Below, piece after piece: positions 1 to 8,495 of a DNA stretch of 32,981 nucleotides (its first letter is position 1; every line of letters begins with the position of its first letter). The notes under the pieces were generated by a model. That model did not search any database. It was not told where the DNA came from and was given only the letters and a program-made list of their open reading frames with translations. Source of the stretch: Clostridiales bacterium (GTDB taxonomy: Bacteria; Bacillota; Clostridia; Lachnospirales; Lachnospiraceae); NCBI GenBank assembly GCA_021204005.1, contig JAJQAD010000165.1, positions 1 to 32,981 of the forward strand. The letters run 5' to 3'. The position numbers were made by a program, and so were the translations under genes.

Positions 1-1107
1 GATGACGCATATGAGGGATATTCGCTGAACAAATATCAGGGTAAAGTTAAGAATATTAATAAGGAGAAGACCCTGGATTACTTTGGATGGATCGTGCATG
101 TCGACATTGATTCGACTGGTATGACGGAGCAGGTAAATCAGATTTATCGAAACGATCTGATCCTGTTTATCTGTCTTCTCCTGGTTATCCTCTCCGCCTG
201 GCAGATTCTGATGCGGCAAGTGCTGCGGACAATCGGGAGTATACGCGACGCGATGACTGATATCCAGTCCGGAAACCTGGAGCGTCAGATCCCGATAGAA
301 GGAAAGCATGAACTGTGGGCTCTGGCCGGTCAGTATAACGATATGGTAACAGAGCTGCGGAGGCAGAGAAAGGAGACGCAGCAGCATTATCAGAAGATGA
401 TTGCATCTATTGAAGAGAAAAATTATGCGGAGCGGATGGCGCTGGAATCCCAGATTGACGCGCATTTCCTTTGCAATATGCTGACTGCTTTACATTATGA
501 TGCGCTGGATAGCGGGAATGTGAACCTTTCCCGGCTTTTAAAGCAACTTTCCGAAATGCTCCACTACACGCTGGCTAATCAGGGAGAGTTTACAACGGTT
601 GGGGCAGAGCTTAAGTGGGCGGAGGATTATCTGGCTTTGCAGAAATTCCGCAGAATGGATCTGTTTGACTATGAAATTCATTTTCCGCAGGAATATAGCG
701 AGTGGCCCTGCTGTAAGCAGTTTTTTCAGCCTTTTATTGAAAACTCCATATCTCATGGTTTTGAAAATATGGACAAAGGCGGAAAGATTATTCTGGATGG
801 CAGAGCGGAGGATAATTACCTGCGGCTCGAATTGTATGATAACGGTTGCGGTATGTCTGAGGAAGTGAAAAAATCTATCGAAAGAATTATGGCGGGGGAG
901 ACTGATGTCCTGGTTTTCAGCCAGACAAAGAGCGGATATGGGGTTAAAAACGTGATTATCCGGCTTCGCATGTTTTACGGTGCCGGACTTCAGATGCGCC
1001 TGGTTACATCGAAAGGGGAGGGAACCAGATATATATTCTGGCTTCCGATTCCGGAAAAATTGACGATAGATAGTGCAGAGGAGGAAACAGGAGGAGAAGA
1101 AAAGTGA
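1..1107 (+). CDS. Sensor histidine kinase, YesM-like (HAMP + His_kinase + HATPase), 5' truncated by window edge
   Basis: Frame 1 is open from base 1 (DDAYEGYSLNKYQ...) into the listed 94..1107 ORF. TM segment, HAMP-like linker, 'ALESQIDAHFLCNMLTALHYD' H-box and 'ENSISHGF...LELYDNGCGMS...GYGVKNVIIRL' ATPase motifs. Confidence 0.92.
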   Translation, partial: DDAYEGYSLNKYQGKVKNINKEKTLDYFGWIVHVDIDSTGMTEQVNQIYRNDLILFICLLLVILSAWQILMRQVLRTIGSIRDAMTDIQSGNLERQIPIEGKHELWALAGQYNDMVTELRRQRKETQQHYQKMIASIEEKNYAERMALESQIDAHFLCNMLTALHYDALDSGNVNLSRLLKQLSEMLHYTLANQGEFTTVGAELKWAEDYLALQKFRRMDLFDYEIHFPQEYSEWPCCKQFFQPFIENSISHGFENMDKGGKIILDGRAEDNYLRLELYDNGCGMSEEVKKSIERIMAGETDVLVFSQTKSGYGVKNVIIRLRMFYGAGLQMRLVTSKGEGTRYIFWLPIPEKLTIDSAEEETGGEEK

Positions 1108-1856
1108 GGGTATTTGTGGCAGAAGATGAGCAGAGAGTGCAGATAGGTTTGTGCAGATTGATTAAAAATTACGCGCCGGAGCACGAATTGGTCGGGACGG
1201 CATCAAATGGGGATGAGGCATTGAACCGGATCCAGCACCTGTTACCCGATGTGGTTTTTACCGATATTAAAATGCCTGTGATGGATGGACTGACATTGAT
1301 CCGGAAAGTGCGTGAACAGGGATTGGCAACGGAGTTTGTGATTGTTTCCGCCCATGCAGATTTTGATTTTGCAAAGCAGGCTATTTCACTGGGGGTTAAC
1401 GAGTATTTGCTGAAGCCGGTAACGAAAGATGAACTGATGGATACTCTGGAAAAAGTGGAAATCAAACTGGAAAAACGCATTCAGAAAAAATTCAGGAAAA
1501 AGTCTGCATTGAGGGATCAGTATCCCAATGTTCACCCAATGATTGCAAAGTCGCTGGATTATATAGAGGAGAGTTATGCTGATAAAATCAGTCAAAGAGA
1601 ACTGGCAGCAAATGTGGGACTCAGTCAGGAGTACTTTAGTTACCTGTTTGCCAGAGATGTGGGCGAGAAGTTTTCCGTATTTCTCAGAAATTATCGGATT
1701 GAAAGGGCAAAAGAATTATACCAAGGCGGAAAATGCGATAAAAAAGATGTACCTTACGCAGTTGGTTTTACGGACCTTAAGTATTTTTCCAAGGTATTTC
1801 ATAAGGCGACGGGAATGACAGTGTCACAGTATTTGGAGAAAATGGCGGATTATTGA
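1104..1856 (+). CDS. Response regulator, YesN-like (REC + AraC-type HTH)
   Basis: 'RVFVAEDEQRVQIGL', 'PDVVFTDIKMPVMDGL', 'EYLLKPV' receiver motifs; C-terminal 'VGFTDLKYFSKVFHKATGMTVSQYLE' AraC HTH; ATGA-type overlap with the kinase gene. Confidence 0.94.
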   Translation: MRVFVAEDEQRVQIGLCRLIKNYAPEHELVGTASNGDEALNRIQHLLPDVVFTDIKMPVMDGLTLIRKVREQGLATEFVIVSAHADFDFAKQAISLGVNEYLLKPVTKDELMDTLEKVEIKLEKRIQKKFRKKSALRDQYPNVHPMIAKSLDYIEESYADKISQRELAANVGLSQEYFSYLFARDVGEKFSVFLRNYRIERAKELYQGGKCDKKDVPYAVGFTDLKYFSKVFHKATGMTVSQYLEKMADY

Positions 1857-1878
1857 GAAAATCCGCCGTTTGCTTTTG
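1841..1878 (+). terminator. Candidate stem-loop terminator overlapping the end of the response regulator gene
   Basis: AATGGCGGAT (1841-1850) / ATCCGCCGTT (1861-1870) with one T.G wobble, 10-nt loop, followed by TGCTTTTGTG (weak T tract). The stop codon lies in the loop. Confidence 0.5.
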
Positions 1879-2027
1879 TGCAATATCTTTTTGAAATCTT
1901 AAATTTTTTTCCAAAAATTAAAATAATACACTAAATTATCTGCAAATTGCTTAAAATAATGGGTTTTTTCGCTAATTTGCGGATGATAAAATTACATTAC
2001 AAATAAATATTAAATGAGGAGGTAACT

Positions 2028-3410
2028 ATGAAAAGGAGAACACATTTTCTGAACCGTGAAAACTTACGGAAAGTTTCCGCGGGAGCGCTGGTTTGTGCAA
2101 TGGCTTTCAGCCTGGCGGCATGCGGAAGCAGTTCCGGCAGCACAAGTGAGGCTGATACTACCGATGCGACCAGCAGTGAGGCTGAGACGGAGAGCACAAC
2201 AGCGAGTGCAAGTGCTGACCTGAATGCAAACACATCAGGAGCAACGGAAGTAAGTATGTGGCATTATTTTGAAGGCGAGGATGAAGTAGCTGCAATTACT
2301 CAGATTTGTAACGAGTACAATGCTTCGCAGGATGTCATCTATGTGGTTCCTGAGTATGTGGCCCGGGAGGAACTGATGAACCAGTATACAATCGGTGCTA
2401 TTTCCGGGGAACTGCCGGATATCGGTATGGTGGATTCCCCGGATATGGCTTCTTACATTTCTCTGGGCGTATTTGAGAATATCACAGCAGAATTGGAAGA
2501 GTGGGGAGAGCTGGACAATTTTTACGATGCAAACATGTCTTCATGCCAGGATGCGGATGGCAATCTTTACGGACTTCCGCAGAACACGAACTGCCTGGCA
2601 CTGGCTGTGAACATGGATCTTCTGGAGGCTGCCGGTTATGACTCTGCTCCAACCAGCATTGATGAGTTCTATGAAATGGCTCTCGCTTTGACAGATCCGG
2701 ACGACAGTACCTATGGATTTGCCATGAGTGCGGTTGCCACAGAGGAGGGTACATTCCAGCTGCTTCCGTGGCTGTATTCCAATTATGGGAATGACGGCGT
2801 GAACGTGGATGACCTGACAGCTGATTCTGCGGTCAAAGGTTTATCTGTACTTGGCGATCTGGCAGCCAACGGCGCTTTGAGCACTGAGTGCGTGAGCTGG
2901 ACACAGTCAGATGCGTGGAATCAGTTCGTTGCCGGCAAGGCTGCAATGAGCATGATGGGTACCTGGCATCTGGCATTGGCGGATGATATTGATTTCAATT
3001 ATGATGTAGTGCTGCTTCCTACCGGTGATGAGGGCACGACGACCTCCTGTGTCGGCGGTGAGAATTTCGGTGTCTGCACCGGCGCAACAGAAAAAGAGGC
3101 GTGCATTGATTTCCTTGAGTATTTATGCTCTGCTGAAAATGAGGCGATTTACGCTGAAGCGGCAGGAAAACTGAGTGTACGCAGCGATGCAGAGGTTGAG
3201 TATGGCTATTCGCAGGATAAATTTGAGACCTTCCAGGAACAGTTATCCTATGCGACTGCACGTGGACCGCATGCTGAGTGGCCTACCATCAGTGAGGCAA
3301 TCTATACGGCAGGACAGGATGTAATTACAAATGGGGCTGATCCTGCAACGGCATTGGCGACGGCAATGGAAACTATTAATCCGATCCTGGAGGAGAATCC
3401 TCTTCCGTAG
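2028..3410 (+). CDS. ABC transporter extracellular sugar-binding lipoprotein
   Basis: Signal peptide with lipobox 'AFSLAACGSSS', RBS GAGGAGG before ATG, family 1 solute-binding style 'EVSMWHYFEGEDEVAAITQICNEYN...GKAAMSMMGTW'. Confidence 0.93.
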   Translation: MKRRTHFLNRENLRKVSAGALVCAMAFSLAACGSSSGSTSEADTTDATSSEAETESTTASASADLNANTSGATEVSMWHYFEGEDEVAAITQICNEYNASQDVIYVVPEYVAREELMNQYTIGAISGELPDIGMVDSPDMASYISLGVFENITAELEEWGELDNFYDANMSSCQDADGNLYGLPQNTNCLALAVNMDLLEAAGYDSAPTSIDEFYEMALALTDPDDSTYGFAMSAVATEEGTFQLLPWLYSNYGNDGVNVDDLTADSAVKGLSVLGDLAANGALSTECVSWTQSDAWNQFVAGKAAMSMMGTWHLALADDIDFNYDVVLLPTGDEGTTTSCVGGENFGVCTGATEKEACIDFLEYLCSAENEAIYAEAAGKLSVRSDAEVEYGYSQDKFETFQEQLSYATARGPHAEWPTISEAIYTAGQDVITNGADPATALATAMETINPILEENPLP

Positions 3411-3429
3411 TATTGAAAATGTAGTTTGC

Positions 3430-3458
3430 GCCCCGTGCAGTTGATTCCTGCATGGGGC
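3430..3458 (+). other. Intergenic stem-loop (likely mRNA-stabilising or partial terminator) after the solute-binding protein gene
   Basis: GCCCCGTGCAG (3430-3440), loop TTGATTC, CTGCATGGGGC (3448-3458): 11-bp stem with one G.U, no T tract after it. Confidence 0.65.
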
Positions 3459-3502
3459 ACAAATGATAATATACAATTATAACGATAAAACAGGAGAGGG
3501 GG

Positions 3503-4405
3503 ATGGAATTGAAAAAAACGAAGACACTTAATATGCAGGCGAGAAAGAGAAGAGAAGCATATGCTTTCATGTTGCCGGCTGCTATCTATATGATTGTATT
3601 TGCGGGATATCCGCTGATTTATAATCTGATCCTGAGTTTAAAGGATACAAATGTAACAAATCTGACCAGTGGAACATCTGTTTTTATCGGTCTGGAAAAC
3701 TACAGGACACTTTTCTCAGATCCGACATTTTTGATGGTGCTGAGAAACACGTTTATATTCACAATTGCCTGTTTGGTATTTCAGTTTACAATTGGTTTCG
3801 CGTTTGCCTTATTTTTCTCGCAGAAATTCAAGATTGGCGGACCAATCCGGGGAATTATCCTTGTGAGTTATATGATGCCCTTGTCTGTCACAGGACTGCT
3901 CGGTAAGAATATCTTTTCAAATGCAGGGCTGATCAATGACCTTTTGAGTAAAATAGGTATTGCAGGGCCCGAGTGGCTGGTAAATGGGACGACGGCGCTG
4001 ATCGCCATTATTATCATGAACTGTTGGGTAGGAATCCCGTTTAATATGCTGCTTTTGTTGTCGGGTCTGACTAATGTCCCGCAGGACGTGTATGAGAGCT
4101 CGGCCTTGGATGGAGCTACCAAGATGCAGCAGTTTTTCCATATCACACTGCCGTTGATGAAAGGCGCTGTGATGTCGACACTGATGCTCGGATTTATTTA
4201 CACATTCCGTGCATTTGACCTGATGTACATCATGACGGCGGGCGGACCGATGAACCAGACGGATGTTCTGGGAACCTATGCGTACAGCCTGTCCTTTACA
4301 AAATATGAGTTCTCATTGGGAGCTACTGTTGCCATGGTTCTGTTCCTTGTTTTATTGGTAATTGGAATATTCTATTTGATTTTGGTTAACAGGGAGGATG
4401 ATTGA
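3503..4405 (+). CDS. Carbohydrate ABC transporter permease (MalF/UgpA-like)
   Basis: Six predicted TM segments and EAA-type loop 'YESSALDGATKMQQFFHITLPLMKGA'; follows the SBP gene. Confidence 0.94.
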   Translation: MELKKTKTLNMQARKRREAYAFMLPAAIYMIVFAGYPLIYNLILSLKDTNVTNLTSGTSVFIGLENYRTLFSDPTFLMVLRNTFIFTIACLVFQFTIGFAFALFFSQKFKIGGPIRGIILVSYMMPLSVTGLLGKNIFSNAGLINDLLSKIGIAGPEWLVNGTTALIAIIIMNCWVGIPFNMLLLLSGLTNVPQDVYESSALDGATKMQQFFHITLPLMKGAVMSTLMLGFIYTFRAFDLMYIMTAGGPMNQTDVLGTYAYSLSFTKYEFSLGATVAMVLFLVLLVIGIFYLILVNREDD

Positions 4406-4407
4406 TT

Positions 4408-5295
4408 ATGGGCGAAGAAAGAATAAAAAAATGGACTCGCAAAGAACGTTTCCTGCACCTGTTTAACAGTCACGAGGGAAGGCGCGAACTGATTAATTCG
4501 ATTATCGCGATTATTATTGCCTTTGTGTTCCTTTTCCCGATTTACTGGCTGATCCAGATTTCGTTCAAATCGGATGCGGAGACATTCGGCAAGATTTTGA
4601 CTTATTTTCCACATGAGTTTACGGTGGATCCCTGGCTGATGAATCTGCAGGATCGGACATTCCTGCTGTCCCTTCGAAACAGCTTTATGAATGGATTTAT
4701 CACGTTGGCACTGGCATTGGTATTTGGAGTGCTGGGAGCTTACGGGATGGGACGTTATAAGGTAAAGGGCAGCAACATATTTATGCTGGTTTTCCTGGTC
4801 GCACAGATGCTTCCGGCTTCTCTGAATCTGACGCCGTTGTACCTGGTTTTCTCCAGACTTGGGCTGCTGGGATCATTTTTTGCGGCGCCGCTTGCCATTG
4901 CCTGCCAGTCGATTCCTTTCGCGGTGATTACGCTGCGGCCTTACTTCAAAAATGTACCTGTGGTACTGGATGAGGCAGCGCGGCTGGACGGCTGTGGTAC
5001 GTTCCGCGCATTTTTCAACATTATGATACCTACGGTAAAGACGGGTATTATCACGATAGCGGTAATCTCGTTCCTGAATGGATGGAATGATCTGGTTTAC
5101 TCCATGACGTTCAACGTATCTGCAGAGAGGAGACCTTTGACGGCGAACATCCACAAGTTCCAGACTGCTTATGGCACCAAGTGGAACTGTATCATGGCGT
5201 ATGGTGCAATTCTGGTCATTCCGGTTATACTTATTTTTATCTTCTTGCAGAAGTATATCATCGGCGGTCTGACAGCCGGTGCTGTCAAGGATTGA
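4408..5295 (+). CDS. Carbohydrate ABC transporter permease (MalG/UgpE-like)
   Basis: EAA loop 'LDEAARLDGCGTFRAFFNIMIPTVKTG'. The listed ORF begins at TTG 4402; ATG 4408 downstream of AGGGAGG is the likelier start. Confidence 0.93.
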   Translation: MGEERIKKWTRKERFLHLFNSHEGRRELINSIIAIIIAFVFLFPIYWLIQISFKSDAETFGKILTYFPHEFTVDPWLMNLQDRTFLLSLRNSFMNGFITLALALVFGVLGAYGMGRYKVKGSNIFMLVFLVAQMLPASLNLTPLYLVFSRLGLLGSFFAAPLAIACQSIPFAVITLRPYFKNVPVVLDEAARLDGCGTFRAFFNIMIPTVKTGIITIAVISFLNGWNDLVYSMTFNVSAERRPLTANIHKFQTAYGTKWNCIMAYGAILVIPVILIFIFLQKYIIGGLTAGAVKD

Positions 5296-5440
5296 TAGCA
5301 ATGTATATTGCATGATACACTGATAAAATAAAGTGTTGCATGCGTCTGCTCTGCCCTGCAGGTATTTCACAGTGAGCGGCCGCGTGGTAAAAACAGCGGG
5401 GCAGGTCTGCCCCGCTGAAAATGAGAAAGGAGTTCCTGCC

Positions 5441-6091
5441 ATGAAGAAGAACAAAAAGAAAGTGTCCTCATTTTTCTCTTATGACGGGGACTTCTATTAT
5501 TATACAGGAAAAATATTTGATGTCATTATGCTGGGAGTTCTCTGGCTGGTCGGATGTATTCCTGTTATTACCATCGGAGCATCCTTTACGGCGCTTCATG
5601 CAGCAATGTATCATTCCGTAAAGCAGGACAGGGGATCATTTGGGAAAGAATTCTGGAAAGCCTATCGGTCGAATATGAAAGCATCTATCCCGATCTGGCT
5701 GATTCTGTTTGGCGTCGTCTTTGTATTGCTCCTCAATATGGGAATCCTGTATAATAAAATGAATACTCAAATTGGATGGTTTTTTATTATCCTGTATCTC
5801 GTAGTGGCCATTATTTTTATACTGGCCGGCTGCTATGTTTTCCCGGCGCTTTCCCGTTTTGATATGCCAACAGGATGGCTGTATAAGCTGGCTTTTGTCA
5901 TGGTGTTCCGCCACCTGCCCTATACGCTTACAATGGGAGGCCTTCTGGTGGTTTCGTATCTGCTTGTCATGAAGTATCCGATGCTGATTCTGGTGATTCC
6001 AGGAGCGGTATCCTGGATTTCTTCGCTGATGATAGATCCGTTGTTAGACAGATATATGCCGGAGTCATCCGCAGAAAAAAAGACGGAATAA
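5441..6091 (+). CDS. YesL-like (DUF624 family) integral membrane protein
   Basis: Starts MKKNKKKVSSFFSYDGDFYYYTGKIFDVIMLGVLWLVGCIPVITIGASFTALH, typical of YesL proteins next to CUT1 transporters. AGAAAGGAG RBS before ATG 5441 favours this start over 5333. Confidence 0.85.
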   Translation: MKKNKKKVSSFFSYDGDFYYYTGKIFDVIMLGVLWLVGCIPVITIGASFTALHAAMYHSVKQDRGSFGKEFWKAYRSNMKASIPIWLILFGVVFVLLLNMGILYNKMNTQIGWFFIILYLVVAIIFILAGCYVFPALSRFDMPTGWLYKLAFVMVFRHLPYTLTMGGLLVVSYLLVMKYPMLILVIPGAVSWISSLMIDPLLDRYMPESSAEKKTE

Positions 6092-6132
6092 TTAAAATTT
6101 ACAAAAAGAGTTATGAGGGAGGTAAATTTAAT

Positions 6133-8382
6133 ATGCGTTTTACGAATGGTTATTGGCTGATGCGCGAGGGGGTTACTCCTCTCTATGCAGTGGAATATTC
6201 TGACCATGAGATTAGGGGAGATCATCTGGTCGTCTATGCTGCCTGCAAACATATCGATGGTTTGGGGGATACGACGAATCGAAACGTTCTGACAATTCAG
6301 TTTTCCAGTCCAATGAATCAGGTGATTCACACGGAGATTACGCATTTTGCCGGCAGCACTGCGAAAAAATCGGAGAGACCTGAGGTGACCATGGGTTATC
6401 CGGAGATTGAGATTATAGAAGAGGAAGATACGCTTATCTATCGGACAGGGAATCTGCGGGCGGTTATTTCAAAGCGCCCTGATGACTGGCGTGTGGATTA
6501 CTATGACGGCGAACAATATCTGACTTTTACCGGATACCGCAATATGGCCTGCATGCAGGATGCTATCAATCATCGCGTGGATATGGTGGAGCAGCTGGGG
6601 CTGGATATCGGTGAGAAGATTTATGGTTTGGGAGAGCGATTTACTCCTTTTGTCAAAAACGGACAGAATGTGGAAAACTGGAACGAGGATGGAGGTACTT
6701 CCAGTGAGCAGGCATACAAGAGTCTTCCGTTTTATCTGTCCAGCAAGGGTTATGGTGTTCTGGTAGACAATCTGGGCGATGTGAGTTTTGAGATTGCCAG
6801 TGAGAAAGTGGAGTTTACCCAGTTTTCCGTGCCTGGTGAGACATTGGGTTACTATGTCTTAGCCGGCGGAGATCCCAAGGGCACGGTAAGCCTTTACTGT
6901 GATATGACTGGGAAACCGGCGCTGCCTCCGGCCTGGACTTTCGGGCTTTGGCTTACCACATCATTTACCACAAATTATAATGAGGAGACGACGGCAAGCT
7001 TTATCGAGGGAATGAAAGAACGGGATATCCCGTTGCGTGTGTTCCATTTTGACTGTTTCTGGATGCGCCCCTATCGTCTTTGTGACTTTGTATGGAACCC
7101 GGAGACGTTTCCGGATCCGGAAGCGATGTTGCAGCGTCATCACGAGCGCGGTGTAAAAATCTGTGTCTGGATCAACAGCTATATCGGACAACGCTCGTAT
7201 TTGTTTAAAGAAGGCATGGAAAGCGGTTACCTGCTTAAGCGGGAGGACAGTTCCATTTGGCAGACGGATCTCTGGCAGGGTGGCATGGCTCTGGTTGATT
7301 TTACAAATCCCGCAGCGGTGGAATGGTATTGCGGAAAACTCCGCACACTTCTGAAAATGGGTGTGGATTGTTTTAAGACTGATTTTGGTGAGCGCATCCC
7401 TGTGACCGGAGTGCGGTGGTATGACGATTCTGATCCGGTGAGTATGCATAACAGATATACATATCTGTATAATCAGGCGGTATTCCGCCTCCTGGAGGAA
7501 GAACGGGGAGAGGGGGAGGCGGCTCTCTTTGCCCGCTCTACTGCTGTCGGCGGTCAGAAGTATCCGGTACATTGGGGCGGCGACTGTCTGGCAAGCTATC
7601 CGTCTATGGCTGAGACACTGCGGGGCGGACTGTCCCTGGCGTGCGGCGGCTATGGTTTCTGGAGCCACGATATCAGCGGATTTGAGCAGACGGCTACTCC
7701 GGATCTCTACAAGCGGTGGTGCCAGTTTGGCCTGCTGAGCTCGCACAGCAGGCTGCACGGTTCTTCCAGCTATCGCGTGCCTTGGCTGTTTGATGAGGAA
7801 TCCTGTGTTATCTTGAAGGAATTTGTGAATTTAAAATGCAGCCTGATGCCTTATCTTTATGAAAAAGCAGTAGAGTCACATGAGACCGGAGTTCCCATGA
7901 TGCGGCCTATGTTTATGGAATATCCGGCGGATCTGACCTGTCAGACACTGGATCTGCAGTATATGCTCGGCGATTCCCTGCTGGTAGCGCCCATTTTCCG
8001 TGAGAGCGGAGAGGTGGAGTATTATCTTCCGGAAGGAACCTGGATTAACTATCTGACGGGTGAGCGCATCACCGGCCCTGGTTGGGTGAAGGGGTGCTTT
8101 GATTACCATGCGCTGCCTTTAATGGTGGCTCCGAACCGCATCCTGGCGGTAGGTTCCTGCACGGAGCTGCCGGATTACGCTTACAATGAGGATGTGACGC
8201 TGTGCCTGTCTGCTTTTGAGGACGGTGCGTCAGCCTGTGTTGATATTCCGGATGAAAAGGGAAACACCTGCATTACAGCGAAGGCGAGACGAGAGGGCGA
8301 CACGATTTATGTGTCGGCATCCGGGGAAGGAAGCTGGAGCTGGAAACAGCTGGATGAGGAGCTTACTATTATAACGGCATGA
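6133..8382 (+). CDS. GH31 family glycoside hydrolase, alpha-xylosidase-like (YicI type)
   Basis: 'GEKIYGLGERFTPFVKNGQ', 'DCFWMRPYRLCDFVWNPETFPDPEAML', catalytic-nucleophile region 'VDCFKTDFGERIP', 'WSHDISGFE'; RBS GAGGGAGG. Confidence 0.93.
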   Translation: MRFTNGYWLMREGVTPLYAVEYSDHEIRGDHLVVYAACKHIDGLGDTTNRNVLTIQFSSPMNQVIHTEITHFAGSTAKKSERPEVTMGYPEIEIIEEEDTLIYRTGNLRAVISKRPDDWRVDYYDGEQYLTFTGYRNMACMQDAINHRVDMVEQLGLDIGEKIYGLGERFTPFVKNGQNVENWNEDGGTSSEQAYKSLPFYLSSKGYGVLVDNLGDVSFEIASEKVEFTQFSVPGETLGYYVLAGGDPKGTVSLYCDMTGKPALPPAWTFGLWLTTSFTTNYNEETTASFIEGMKERDIPLRVFHFDCFWMRPYRLCDFVWNPETFPDPEAMLQRHHERGVKICVWINSYIGQRSYLFKEGMESGYLLKREDSSIWQTDLWQGGMALVDFTNPAAVEWYCGKLRTLLKMGVDCFKTDFGERIPVTGVRWYDDSDPVSMHNRYTYLYNQAVFRLLEEERGEGEAALFARSTAVGGQKYPVHWGGDCLASYPSMAETLRGGLSLACGGYGFWSHDISGFEQTATPDLYKRWCQFGLLSSHSRLHGSSSYRVPWLFDEESCVILKEFVNLKCSLMPYLYEKAVESHETGVPMMRPMFMEYPADLTCQTLDLQYMLGDSLLVAPIFRESGEVEYYLPEGTWINYLTGERITGPGWVKGCFDYHALPLMVAPNRILAVGSCTELPDYAYNEDVTLCLSAFEDGASACVDIPDEKGNTCITAKARREGDTIYVSASGEGSWSWKQLDEELTIITA

Positions 8383-8422
8383 TGTGATATAGCAGAGTGA
8401 CGTGATTAGAATCTTGAGACAT

Positions 8423-8445
8423 GGAGCAAATGCTTTTTTTGCTCC
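8423..8445 (+). other. Stem-loop between the GH31 and GH127 genes
   Basis: GGAGCAAA (8423-8430) / TTTGCTCC (8438-8445) perfect 8-bp stem. It lies inside the 5' part of the listed ORF 8421, supporting a later start. Confidence 0.55.
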
Positions 8446-8495
8446 CACAATTTTGTATGAATCAGGGAGAAAAGGAAAAAGGAGAAAAACTGACC

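Noticed and set aside
8421-8495. N-terminal extension of the GH127 ORF (MEQMLFLLPQFCMNQGEKEKGEKLT)
   Set aside because: Overlaps a GGAGCAAA/TTTGCTCC hairpin and has no RBS; family-like sequence starts at ATG 8496 with AAAGGAG upstream.
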